Shown here piece after piece: positions 55,932 through 64,000 of a DNA stretch of 64,000 nt (position 1 is its first letter; each line of letters begins with the position of its first letter). Position numbers and translations under genes: made by a program. The notes below the pieces were generated by a model. The model did no database searches. It was not told where the DNA came from and saw only the letters and a program-made list of their open reading frames with translations. Origin of the DNA: Bacteroidia bacterium (GTDB lineage: Bacteria; Bacteroidota; Bacteroidia; Chitinophagales; JAUHXS01); the NCBI GenBank assembly GCA_030426955.1, contig JAUHXS010000003.1, forward strand, positions 248,001-312,000, read 5' to 3'.

Positions 55932-56867
55932 ATGCAATTTGACCACTCTCTTTCTTGGGATGACTTAAAAGCAATATTACCTTCAGCAAAAATTATTAGC
56001 GAAGGTGTTGTTATTACAGGTATCAATGAAATCCATAAAGTTCAAAGAGGAGATATTACCTTTGTAGATAACTCCAAATACTACAAACGAGCCTTAAATT
56101 CAGCTGCATCAGTTATCATAATAGATCAAGCTGTTGAGTGCCCTGAGGGGAAAGCACTTATTGTATCAGACGATCCGTTTCGGGACTATAATAAGATTGT
56201 CAATCACTTTAGAAAGTTTGAACCTACAAATAAAGCGATAAATTCCGATCAAATAGGAGATGGAACTATTATACAACCAGGAGTATTTATTGGTCATCAC
56301 GTTAAAATTGGCAAAAACTGCTTAATCCATGCCAATGTAGTCATATATGATCATGCAGAGATTGGAGACAATGTTATCATTCATGCTAATGCAGTTATTG
56401 GGGGAGAGGCATTTTACTATAAAAGAAGACCTCAAGGCTACGATAAGCTTTTGTCCTGTGGTAAAGTTGTAATACATGATAATGTTGAAATAGGTGCTGC
56501 AACAACCATAGATAAAGGCGTTTCAGGAGATACTATTATCGGAGAGGGTACTAAAATTGATAATAAAGTCCATATCGGTCATGGTGCTGTAATCGGAAAG
56601 AATTGCCTGTTTGCAGCACAAGTTGGAATTGGAGGTAAGGCGATTATTGAAGATGATGTTATTCTTTGGGGGCAAGTTGGCGTTTCAAAGGACTTGACAA
56701 TAGGAAAAGGAGCAGTAGTTTTAGGTCAGTCCGGAGTTGGGAAATCAATTCCAGGCAATATAACTTATATGGGTTCTCCAGTTGATGAAGCACGTAAGAA
56801 ATTCAAAGAAATGGCGATGATTCGCAATCTTCCTAAAGAGATCGAATTTTTAAAATCTCCTGCATAG
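55932..56867 (+). CDS. lpxD: LpxD-like UDP-3-O-acylglucosamine N-acyltransferase
   Basis: N-acyltransferase of lipid A synthesis, 311 residues. An N-terminal uridine-binding domain (about 1-100) includes GINEIHKVQRGDITFVDN. The left-handed beta helix (about 105-275) is made of hexapeptides (IGDGTIIQPGVFIG, IGKNCLIHANVVIY). The catalytic His aligns with VHIGHGAVIG. It is in an operon with a GT39 enzyme. Bacteroidota often hold a second LpxD paralogue elsewhere, so this copy may act on another acyl acceptor. Confidence 0.85.
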   Translation: MQFDHSLSWDDLKAILPSAKIISEGVVITGINEIHKVQRGDITFVDNSKYYKRALNSAASVIIIDQAVECPEGKALIVSDDPFRDYNKIVNHFRKFEPTNKAINSDQIGDGTIIQPGVFIGHHVKIGKNCLIHANVVIYDHAEIGDNVIIHANAVIGGEAFYYKRRPQGYDKLLSCGKVVIHDNVEIGAATTIDKGVSGDTIIGEGTKIDNKVHIGHGAVIGKNCLFAAQVGIGGKAIIEDDVILWGQVGVSKDLTIGKGAVVLGQSGVGKSIPGNITYMGSPVDEARKKFKEMAMIRNLPKEIEFLKSPA

Positions 56868-56949
56868 TGCGCTTTATCTCTTTAGAATACTAATTTCTCT
56901 TTAAAATAGACATTGAATTATTCTTGCAATAGTTGTATATTATATAAAT

Positions 56950-58827
56950 ATGAAGAATAGTCTATTTATAGCTTTAACAATTACCACAGTGTATTGTGTT
57001 AATGCTCAGTTCACAGATTTGTGGACAACGCGATACAGTGGTTCCAATACTTCTACTGATCAAATTAATGATATGATTGTTGATCATTTAGGGAATGTCT
57101 ACGTGACTGGGAGGTCTTCGGAAGACTTTGGAGATGATGCCACTACTATCAAATATGATAAAGATGGAAATGAGCTCTGGCGCGATTCCTTTAATGATAC
57201 ATTGTCCAATAGTACTGATGAAGGAAATAAGATCTTATTAGATGAATCAATGAATGTTTATGTAATTGGTTATAGTTATGGATTTGCTACTCACAATCAG
57301 TATTTGACAATCAAATATAATAATGATGGGGAAAGACAATGGGTGAGACTATTTAACCCTCCTTCATCCTATGGCTCTTCAAGTAAAGCATTATATGCTG
57401 ATTTTGATACGCTTGGCAACTTATTTGTTGGAGGAGATTACTACAATATAGATAGCAATAGTAACGATGTTTTTATTATCAAGTATAATCCGAATGGAGA
57501 TTCTTTAACTTCACTAAACTATGCGGGTAACGCCAATGGAGCAGATAGAATCCATGGATTAAAAACAAGCGAGGACGGGTATCCTCACTTGTTAGTGGAA
57601 ACGACTAACGCTTCTTTAAATACAGATATTTTCTTGGTCAAATTGAATGCTGATTTAGGTGGTTTTGCCTGGAGGAAAACAATCGATGGACCAGCAAATG
57701 ACAACGATGTTCCACTTGACATTCAATTTGGAGATTCTAATAATGTATATGTAGGGGGAACGATGGTCAATAGTTCCTTTAATGAAGATGCTATTTTGAT
57801 AAAATATTCTGGTGCTAATGGAGACACTTTATGGACCAGAATTTATAATAATGATTCTAATAGCAATGATAGAAAGGTTAGTATTGCTGTTGATGCTAGT
57901 GAAAGTATTTATGTTTTAGGGGAAAGTCAAGTTATGTTTTCTAACTATACTTATTTTCTCAGAAAGTATTCAAAAGAGGGTAGTTTGATTTGGAATAAAA
58001 TATTTAATAATATACATTTCTCAGGAGGTGGACCACCAACATCCCCACAAATTGCTGTAGATATAGAGGATAACATATTTGTTGCTTTTAAAAGCGACTC
58101 TAGTGTTAATCAGGGATCTGACATACACTTAGAAAAAATAGATGGAGCTAATGGTAATTCATTATGGGCTACGGATGTTAATGGCATTCCCAATATGATG
58201 GATCCAAGTGACTTGGCTAATGTGATAAAGACGGACGCTAATGGTGCTTTATACGTCGGAGGATATGCTCAAGGATTTTCAGCGACCAAGGATTATCTTA
58301 CTATGAAATTCTGTGTAAAACCTCTGATTAACTTCAACTTTGAAATAAACCTAGATACAGTATCATTTACAGATTCTTCATTCTTTTCTAGCGACTATGA
58401 ATGGGACTTCGGAGATGGCGGTACATCAGATGAAACTTCACCTATGCACATTTATCTAGATACTGGAACATATCAAGTTTGCTTGACTCTTTCAAATACC
58501 TGTGAAGAGAAAAGTATTTGCAAAACAGTAATAGTAGACAGTATTACCGAAGTGCCAGATGATACAACATCTTTTGGTGCTTACGAAAAGCAGCAAATCT
58601 TTATTAGCCCCAATCCTGCTACTGATAAGCTAAAAGTAGAGACTAGTTATAATAGTGGATCTTTGATTATAGGTACAAATATTTATGGACAAGAAGTCTT
58701 TTTGAAAAGGTTTGCAGGTAATACGGAAATAAATATTGAAGCACTTCCCAAAGGTATATATACCTTAACCTTAACTCCGACAGATAGTTATCTAAAAAGC
58801 TGGAGTAAGCAATTTATAAAGCGATAA
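56950..58827 (+). CDS. Repeat/PKD surface protein with T9SS type A sorting domain
   Basis: Secreted protein of 625 residues. A signal peptide (about 1-19, ending VNAQ) is followed by propeller-like SBBP/delta-60 repeats (about 20-455) with LGNVYVTG, TIKYDKDGNELW and FGDSNNVYVGG. A PKD domain is at about 460-530 (YEWDFGDGG), and a type A sorting domain ends the protein, starting FISPNPATDKL. The stop is directly abutted by the stop of the convergent gene. Confidence 0.88.
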   Translation: MKNSLFIALTITTVYCVNAQFTDLWTTRYSGSNTSTDQINDMIVDHLGNVYVTGRSSEDFGDDATTIKYDKDGNELWRDSFNDTLSNSTDEGNKILLDESMNVYVIGYSYGFATHNQYLTIKYNNDGERQWVRLFNPPSSYGSSSKALYADFDTLGNLFVGGDYYNIDSNSNDVFIIKYNPNGDSLTSLNYAGNANGADRIHGLKTSEDGYPHLLVETTNASLNTDIFLVKLNADLGGFAWRKTIDGPANDNDVPLDIQFGDSNNVYVGGTMVNSSFNEDAILIKYSGANGDTLWTRIYNNDSNSNDRKVSIAVDASESIYVLGESQVMFSNYTYFLRKYSKEGSLIWNKIFNNIHFSGGGPPTSPQIAVDIEDNIFVAFKSDSSVNQGSDIHLEKIDGANGNSLWATDVNGIPNMMDPSDLANVIKTDANGALYVGGYAQGFSATKDYLTMKFCVKPLINFNFEINLDTVSFTDSSFFSSDYEWDFGDGGTSDETSPMHIYLDTGTYQVCLTLSNTCEEKSICKTVIVDSITEVPDDTTSFGAYEKQQIFISPNPATDKLKVETSYNSGSLIIGTNIYGQEVFLKRFAGNTEINIEALPKGIYTLTLTPTDSYLKSWSKQFIKR

Positions 58828-61035
58828 TTACCTTATTAGCGTAAATGTTCCTGTTTTGAAGATGTTTTCACCAGTTGCTGTTAGAGCTGTAAACGTGTAT
58901 ACATAGACATTATCTTCAACAGGTTTGCCCCTGTAAGTCCCATCCCAAGACAAGCTAGATTTAGATTGAAATAACTTTTCTCCATAGCGGTTATTAATAG
59001 TAAGTTCATACTCAGTAGCTCCTTGAAGTAGTACATTAAAAGTATTGTTTTGAGTCCCTTTGCTAGGAGAAAATGCATTGGGAATAAATAGACCACTACA
59101 CGGCAAGATAGTAATGGTGTCCGAATATTGACAGTTGTTTTGGCTGTCTGATATAGCGACATGATATTTTCCAGGTTGTGTAATTGTCAAGTTTGATGCA
59201 TTAGAGCCATCAGACCACATATATTTGAGAGAATCTCCCCAAGGAATTGACAATATAATGTTTTCATTTTCACAAATGATGGTATCGTTTATCCCTGTCG
59301 TTGTGTTAGTCAACATTTGATTTAGATCAATAACATAGGGACTTGCTTTAATGACAATAGTATCTAAAAAAGTATCCGAAATACAATAGTTAGAAACAAT
59401 TAAGGAAGTAATATAAGTTCCTGTATCTGTGTATACATGATATGGACTGATAGACATAGAGCTACTATCTCCATTACCATCTCCAAAATTCCAAACATAT
59501 CTGTCAATATAATCGCCAAATGATTGATCCATAAAAGAAACTGAGTCATAAATGCAATAATACTGACTTTCAAATTGTGCAGTTACTTGAAGCTTAGATG
59601 ATATGCCACAGGAGGTTGCCACTGTTGTATCTCTCATAACAACTACCCATGGATCAAGGTAAGCAAATCCCCCAGGACTTATGGCATCAATAGTTGGAAC
59701 TGTTTTGTCTCCTAAACTACTAGAATCAGACTTACTGTGCCCAACCATAATATAATTATACCCATTAGCAGAAATATCCATTGCCGTTAACCAATCACTT
59801 TGGCTTCCAGCAGATGCTGCGCCAATGGTTTTATCCCAAACAAAAGCACCTGTGTTTTTATCTAGCTCTACTAGCCAATAACTTGCAAAGTTACTAGGAG
59901 GATTATTTTCAGTCTTTTCCCCGCTTGCAGTTGGTGACTCCGTTCTTGCTGCTACTAAATATCCATCACAAGACTCCACAACACTATATCCATAATCAGT
60001 TTGATCTCCACCTAATGTCTGATCCCAAATAATATTGAGATTTTCATCTAGCTTCACAACCCAAACGTCGCTAAAACCATATATGCTATCACTAATATCT
60101 CCTGAATCACTCGTATTAGTATGCCCTACTAGTAAGTAATTTTCATCACTGGTTTTTATTATTTCTTCAACATCTTCTCCCCTATATCCGCCAATTACTT
60201 TGCTTTGAACAATATTTCCATTATTTCCGTCAATTTCCAGTAGCCAGATATCCAAAAAGCCAAAAGTTGTATCAACATCGCCATCTTGAGTTCCAGTAAC
60301 ACCAGCAATTATTAAATTGCCATCATTCGTTTCAAGAAGAGCTCGCGCTTCATCAGCACCAGAGCTGCCATATGTTTTTGTCCATACGGTATCGCCAGCA
60401 TTATTAAGTTTTACAACCCAGTAATCAGATGTTCCAATAGACTTGATGCCATGAACATACCCTCCATCTGCTCCAGATCGAGCAAACCCTGTAACGGCAT
60501 ATCCTCCATCTCGAGTTTGCACAACATCATATGCCCATTCAATGAGTAACCCTCCCATTGCTCTTTCCCATTCCATATTACCATCAGCATCTATTTTGAA
60601 TACCCAGAAGTCATCTCCGTTGTTTCCCGATTGAACCTGACCATCGTCTGAGTTGCTAAAACCTGCTACAATGAATCCTCCATCACAGGTTTGTCGTATT
60701 CTATAGCCTATTTCGTTCTGAGTTCCTCCATAAGTTCTTGTCCACAGGGTATCACCGATATCATTAATTCTAATAACATATACATCATTATCAGCGCTTG
60801 GGCTACCACCATTGCCTTTATGACTATGAACAAATACATCATTGGAATGTGTCAACCCAACTATGGCATAGCCACTGTCTCTAGTTGCAATAACATCGTA
60901 AGGTCTCTCATCAAAAGACCCTCCGTAAGACTCTTGCCATTCTATAAAACCTGTGAATTGTGACCAAGATTGTAAACTCAAAAAAAAGATAGCAAAGACG
61001 AGATATAATTCTTTGAAAGATATAAGCTTCTTCAT
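58828..61035 (-). CDS. Propeller/PKD surface protein with T9SS type B sorting domain
   Basis: Secreted protein of 735 residues. Signal peptide (1-25, ending WSQ), then about seven repeats of 55-65 residues (about 30-470) with W..[TS][YI]GG and [TD].DGG[YF].[VI].G, suggesting a beta-propeller. A PKD domain follows (YVWNFGDGNGD), another Ig-like segment (ILSIPWGDSLKYMWSDGS), then CHU_C beginning FIPNAFSPSKGTQNNTF and ending GTFTLIR. Export by T9SS. Confidence 0.9.
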   Translation of the reverse strand: MKKLISFKELYLVFAIFFLSLQSWSQFTGFIEWQESYGGSFDERPYDVIATRDSGYAIVGLTHSNDVFVHSHKGNGGSPSADNDVYVIRINDIGDTLWTRTYGGTQNEIGYRIRQTCDGGFIVAGFSNSDDGQVQSGNNGDDFWVFKIDADGNMEWERAMGGLLIEWAYDVVQTRDGGYAVTGFARSGADGGYVHGIKSIGTSDYWVVKLNNAGDTVWTKTYGSSGADEARALLETNDGNLIIAGVTGTQDGDVDTTFGFLDIWLLEIDGNNGNIVQSKVIGGYRGEDVEEIIKTSDENYLLVGHTNTSDSGDISDSIYGFSDVWVVKLDENLNIIWDQTLGGDQTDYGYSVVESCDGYLVAARTESPTASGEKTENNPPSNFASYWLVELDKNTGAFVWDKTIGAASAGSQSDWLTAMDISANGYNYIMVGHSKSDSSSLGDKTVPTIDAISPGGFAYLDPWVVVMRDTTVATSCGISSKLQVTAQFESQYYCIYDSVSFMDQSFGDYIDRYVWNFGDGNGDSSSMSISPYHVYTDTGTYITSLIVSNYCISDTFLDTIVIKASPYVIDLNQMLTNTTTGINDTIICENENIILSIPWGDSLKYMWSDGSNASNLTITQPGKYHVAISDSQNNCQYSDTITILPCSGLFIPNAFSPSKGTQNNTFNVLLQGATEYELTINNRYGEKLFQSKSSLSWDGTYRGKPVEDNVYVYTFTALTATGENIFKTGTFTLIR

Positions 61036-61105
61036 TATGACATAATATATCTTATTTTGTATCCTAAAACAAGCTGTTTTCTTTACAAAATTAGTATTCT
61101 AATTA

Positions 61106-61663
61106 TTATTGCTTCCATTTTATATTGCAGCCAATACTTGGTTTCTGGTTTTCAGAGACTGGGTTTCCTGCTAGTATTCTATCGAGAGCAGTTCTTATAT
61201 CTTTTCCTGTAACAGGCCTTCCACTATTGGGTCTTGAATCATCTAGCTGACCTCTATAAACACATATTAAATTTTGATCAAAAATGCTAAAATCTGGTGT
61301 ACAGGCAGCATCATAGGCTTTTGCAATGGATTGACTTTCATCATATAGATAAGGAAATGGAAATTTATTTTCATTGCCGAAGCTTTTCATCTTATCAGGA
61401 GCATCGTCCGGATACTTTTCAATATCGTTGCTACTAATAGCAACAAATCCAATTCCTTTAGGCATATAGTCATTTGCTAATTTGACTAACTCATCTTTCA
61501 CATGAATGACATATGGACAATGATTACAAATAAACATAATAACGGTTGCATGCTTGCCTTTAACATTGTGAATGGATATATTTCTTCCAGATAACGTATC
61601 TGGTAAATTAAATTGAGGTGCATCAAATCCTAGTGCAATTTGTGTTGTTTCTGTAGCGGCCAT
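61106..61663 (-). CDS. Thioredoxin-fold redoxin family protein
   Basis: AhpC/TSA-type thioredoxin-fold protein of 185 residues with FICNHCPYVIHVK, a CxxC-type active site with extra flanking Cys absent, and FAISSND and DFSIFD later. The N[HT]CP[YF] form is that of peroxiredoxin-like proteins often annotated as thioredoxin family. No signal peptide is seen, so it is probably cytosolic. Partner unknown. Confidence 0.85.
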   Translation of the reverse strand: MAATETTQIALGFDAPQFNLPDTLSGRNISIHNVKGKHATVIMFICNHCPYVIHVKDELVKLANDYMPKGIGFVAISSNDIEKYPDDAPDKMKSFGNENKFPFPYLYDESQSIAKAYDAACTPDFSIFDQNLICVYRGQLDDSRPNSGRPVTGKDIRTALDRILAGNPVSENQKPSIGCNIKWKQ

Positions 61664-61842
61664 ATTTCTTTGTTAGATTTAGATATGTATTACTTCTTGT
61701 ACTAAGTTACAATTCTGATCCGACTTAATTAGATAGTATTTAATTTATAACACTATGAAATTACAATACTTATCCATATTCAAGATTATTAGAAAGATAC
61801 AGAAATTAAGAAAATATTTGGAGAGGAGTTTTTCGTTGTGAG

Positions 61843-61871
61843 ATTGGGTATCGCAAATTGCGACATCCAAT
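61843..61871. promoter_or_regulatory. 29-bp imperfect palindrome upstream of the acyloxyacyl hydrolase gene
   Basis: Two 14-nt arms around a single A, ATTGGGTATCGCAA and its near complement, match at 12 of 14 positions, with a perfect core TCGCAA-A-TTGCGA. A one-base centre does not suit a hairpin and suits a dimeric regulator operator. It ends 36 bp before the ATG of the downstream gene. Confidence 0.4.
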
Positions 61872-61906
61872 TGAAAAGAAGTATTTTTACACAACTATAA
61901 AAGTCC

Positions 61907-63082
61907 ATGTGCCGTCGACTATATATATGCTTTACACTGTTACTTTTCTTTTTTAGTATTGCTTTTGGAGACACAACATCTAATATTGTTATTAGTGGGG
62001 AAGGATATTATGGAAAAGTGATTAATAATATTACAGACCTTGTCAGTTTAGAAACTAAAAATATCTCTATTGCAGAACTTAATTTTTCAAAACAAACTCA
62101 GGGGAGGGCCTATTGGCATCAATATTATTTTTATCCCAAAGTAGGAGTTTCTTGCTTGGCTGGGTATTTACAACAAAATGCTCTTGGTAATGTTTACTCG
62201 ATTTTTCCAACTTTCTCTTTGCAAAATCATCAAAAAAGACCATGGCAATTTTATATCAAGGGGGGGCTGGGTTTAGCTTATTTCTCTAACTTTTATCATA
62301 GAACCTCAAACAACGAAAATCTATTTATCGGTTCTAGTATTACAGCACATGCAAACTTAAAACTTGGAATCTCAAAACAGGTAAGTTCAAAAGTGAAGAT
62401 AAATGCTTTTGGAAGTGCATTGCACTTTTCAAATGGTCATGTGCAAGTTCCAAACTATGGCATAAATGTCGTATCCGCTGGGATTGGCTTGGAGTATAGT
62501 TTTGCTCCATACAAAAAGCAAAGTTTTACTATAGAAGATACTGTAAGTAATATTGAAAGTAAATGGTTGAAAAATGCTCGTTTGGCAATTGGGATTCATG
62601 AATTGGCTGGAACTCATACTGCGATAGGCGGTACAAAGTACCCAATCTATGCGGGTTCTTTTTATTTATCAAAGCAGTATAGACCTGTCAGTATTTTTCA
62701 TGTGGGGATGCACTACAATTATTACGTTAGCTATTATGATTTTATCATTCATGGAGAAATATTAGATGATAAACCAGTGTTAAATGCCAGTAACGTGATT
62801 TTATTTGCAGGTCAAGAATATCTTTTTGGTAAGTTTAGTTTTGTCTTACAAGGAGGAATAAATGTATTTAGTCCGTTTAATACAAAACTCCGAAAACTCG
62901 GGAATAGTCCAGGAAATATTAAAAAATTCTTGGGTTATGCAATAAGTAATAAGTTGGGGATTCAATATTATCTTAAGCCACCAGATAAGTCAACCAAAAA
63001 CAATCTATTTATGGGGATGTATATAAAAGCTAATTTTGGACAAGCAGATTTTATTGAATACGGTCTTGGATATGTGTTTTAA
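61907..63082 (+). CDS. Acyloxyacyl hydrolase (PagL-like outer-membrane lipid A deacylase)
   Basis: Predicted outer-membrane protein of 391 residues with a signal peptide (about 1-21). The barrel-like sequence contains ALHFSNGHVQVPNYGINVV, matching the PagL catalytic His-Ser region (H.SN......PN.G.N). PagL-type enzymes remove an acyl chain from lipid A. This protein is about twice the length of Pseudomonas PagL, with extra strands at the C terminus. It converges with the next gene over 10 bp. Confidence 0.75.
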   Translation: MCRRLYICFTLLLFFFSIAFGDTTSNIVISGEGYYGKVINNITDLVSLETKNISIAELNFSKQTQGRAYWHQYYFYPKVGVSCLAGYLQQNALGNVYSIFPTFSLQNHQKRPWQFYIKGGLGLAYFSNFYHRTSNNENLFIGSSITAHANLKLGISKQVSSKVKINAFGSALHFSNGHVQVPNYGINVVSAGIGLEYSFAPYKKQSFTIEDTVSNIESKWLKNARLAIGIHELAGTHTAIGGTKYPIYAGSFYLSKQYRPVSIFHVGMHYNYYVSYYDFIIHGEILDDKPVLNASNVILFAGQEYLFGKFSFVLQGGINVFSPFNTKLRKLGNSPGNIKKFLGYAISNKLGIQYYLKPPDKSTKNNLFMGMYIKANFGQADFIEYGLGYVF

Positions 63083-63092
63083 CAAGTTCGAT

Positions 63093-64000
63093 TCATAGTT
63101 CCAGAGTATAAATATACCCCCTCGCATCACCTATGAATGTTTGTTCGTCATGAATAGCAATAGAGACGAGATGTTCTTCACTAAAACCTTTGATGGTGTT
63201 CCATGTGTTTCCAGCATCCTTTGATACAATGAGTTTACCATTATTTCCGACTACGTAATACTGCGTATCATTTAAACTGGCTGTAGCATTAAAATGTTGC
63301 CGATTACCTAAAAGTCCATTTCGCTTGATTAAGGCTTCCCAGCTATCTCCTTTATCAATGCTCATATACACTCCGCCATCATATCCACTTATTAAATAAC
63401 TATTTATACTCGTTTCTGTAAAACCCGTGAAGAAATCGCCTTTAATATCCAAAAACTGATAAGTCTCTCCATGATCTGAAGAAGTCATTAACAAGCCATT
63501 TCCACCTACTATTAATTCACCAGAAAGACTTTGTCTTATAAAAGCGAGTTCATTGTCATACTCCTTGAAATCCCATGATACACCGTAGTTTGTTGTTTTG
63601 CCGATCATACCCGAATTGAAATTCTGCCCTCCGACAATGAATCCTAACGAATCATTTAAAAAAAGGACAGATTTTAGGTTATACCAACGATTACTATCGA
63701 TTAATCCAGCAAAACCATAAGTCCTTTCCCAAGTATCTCCACCGTTAATCGTTTTGAGTACCAAGTACCAGTCACCACAAGCAAAACCTACAGAGTCATT
63801 CAAAAAATAAAGGTCATAGATGGAACCTCCTTCTTCATGAATTAGATCCCACGACTGACCATTATCATTAGTTTTGTAAATCTCTCCCCTTTCAAATCTT
63901 CTTCCGGCAACTAAAAAACCATTTTTATTAGGAGTGAAGAAAATGTCATTAATCCTAGAATTTTTAGAAGAAACCTGTTGTGCTTGCACAGCGACTTCAA
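63093..64000 (-). CDS. BNR/YCF48-like repeat protein (5' partial)
   Basis: Extracytoplasmic propeller-type protein with several [GN]..WE / Asp-box-like units, for example TNDNGQSWDLI, TINGGDTWERTYG, TSDHGETYQF and SKDAGNTWNTI. These match BNR/YCF48 (photosystem assembly-like) domains. The frame continues upstream beyond base 64000, reading EVAVQAQQVSSKNS, which is the end of a signal peptide. So the start is outside the window; a GTG at 63989 is not a real start. No T9SS domain is present at its C terminus. Confidence 0.8.
   Translation of the reverse strand, partial: EVAVQAQQVSSKNSRINDIFFTPNKNGFLVAGRRFERGEIYKTNDNGQSWDLIHEEGGSIYDLYFLNDSVGFACGDWYLVLKTINGGDTWERTYGFAGLIDSNRWYNLKSVLFLNDSLGFIVGGQNFNSGMIGKTTNYGVSWDFKEYDNELAFIRQSLSGELIVGGNGLLMTSSDHGETYQFLDIKGDFFTGFTETSINSYLISGYDGGVYMSIDKGDSWEALIKRNGLLGNRQHFNATASLNDTQYYVVGNNGKLIVSKDAGNTWNTIKGFSEEHLVSIAIHDEQTFIGDARGYIYTLEL

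Noticed and set aside
1-64000. CRISPR arrays, tRNA/rRNA genes, transposases, prophage
   Set aside because: I saw no regular short repeats with spacers, no T-loop GGTTCRA-type clover leaf in gaps and no transposase or phage protein motifs.

Overview
The window is 64 kb of an AT-rich, densely coded chromosome from a member of the Bacteroidota. The evidence is the gldA-gldF-gldG gliding/type IX secretion (T9SS) ABC genes, five large secreted proteins ending in T9SS sorting domains (two type A, three type B/CHU_C), candidate promoters with the Bacteroidota -7 consensus TAnnTTTG, no clear Shine-Dalgarno sequences, and an RprXY-like two-component pair. The family within the phylum (Flavobacteriales-like or another marine/aquatic lineage) cannot be fixed from the sequence alone. 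I see no rRNA, tRNA, CRISPR, transposase or phage genes. No stretch above about 300 bases lacks a gene; the longest gap is about 240 bases. Both window edges cut a gene.

Layout. 1-4.4 kb: a WecA/MraY-type sugar-phosphate transferase (5' end missing), then gldAFG. 4.4-9.2 kb: a PcaF-type thiolase, pantothenate kinase coaX, an outer-membrane protein and a TPR protein in a tight run. 9.3-16.8 kb: a 1357-residue T9SS type A cargo with internal repeats, a fibronectin-III secreted protein, a DMT exporter and a small HEFGH membrane protein. 16.9-19.7 kb (minus): a TPR-transmembrane-SpoIIE (PP2C) phosphatase preceded by a membrane-anchored protein resembling a catalytically dead NUC1 nuclease. 19.9-24.8 kb: a 53-codon ORF, parC ending in a sliding-clamp-like pentapeptide, a ParE-type toxin-antitoxin pair and citrate synthase. 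24.9-33 kb: a T9SS type B cargo, TatD nuclease, a response regulator/histidine kinase pair, siaC/siaB, scpB and a metallo-beta-lactamase-fold hydrolase.

33-45.8 kb: an 1135-residue pseudopeptidase/beta-propeller/outer-membrane protein, lysA, the heme genes hemN, hemJ and hemH, a CPBP protease, dusB, an alpha/beta hydrolase, a polyprenyl diphosphate synthase and a second DMT exporter. 45.8-48 kb: a T9SS type B cargo broken by one extra base in an A8/T8 run. 48-57 kb: two flippase-like (UPF0104) proteins, scpA, gcvT, a methyltransferase, a polyprenol-phosphate glycosyltransferase and, divergently, a GT39 glycosyltransferase with an LpxD-like acyltransferase. This looks like an envelope-glycolipid locus. 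57-64 kb: two convergent propeller/PKD cargos with different T9SS signals, a thioredoxin-like protein, a PagL-like acyloxyacyl hydrolase and a truncated BNR/YCF48-like protein.

Themes are export to the cell surface (T9SS cargos, gliding ABC genes), envelope lipid and glycan chemistry, a PP2C/SiaB/SiaC-type partner-switching signalling set, and core metabolism (heme, lysine, CoA, TCA). The items most worth a second look are the clamp-like tail of ParC, the dead nuclease beside the phosphatase, the pseudopeptidase outer-membrane protein, the homopolymer-frameshifted cargo, and the SiaBC pair with a separate candidate phosphatase.
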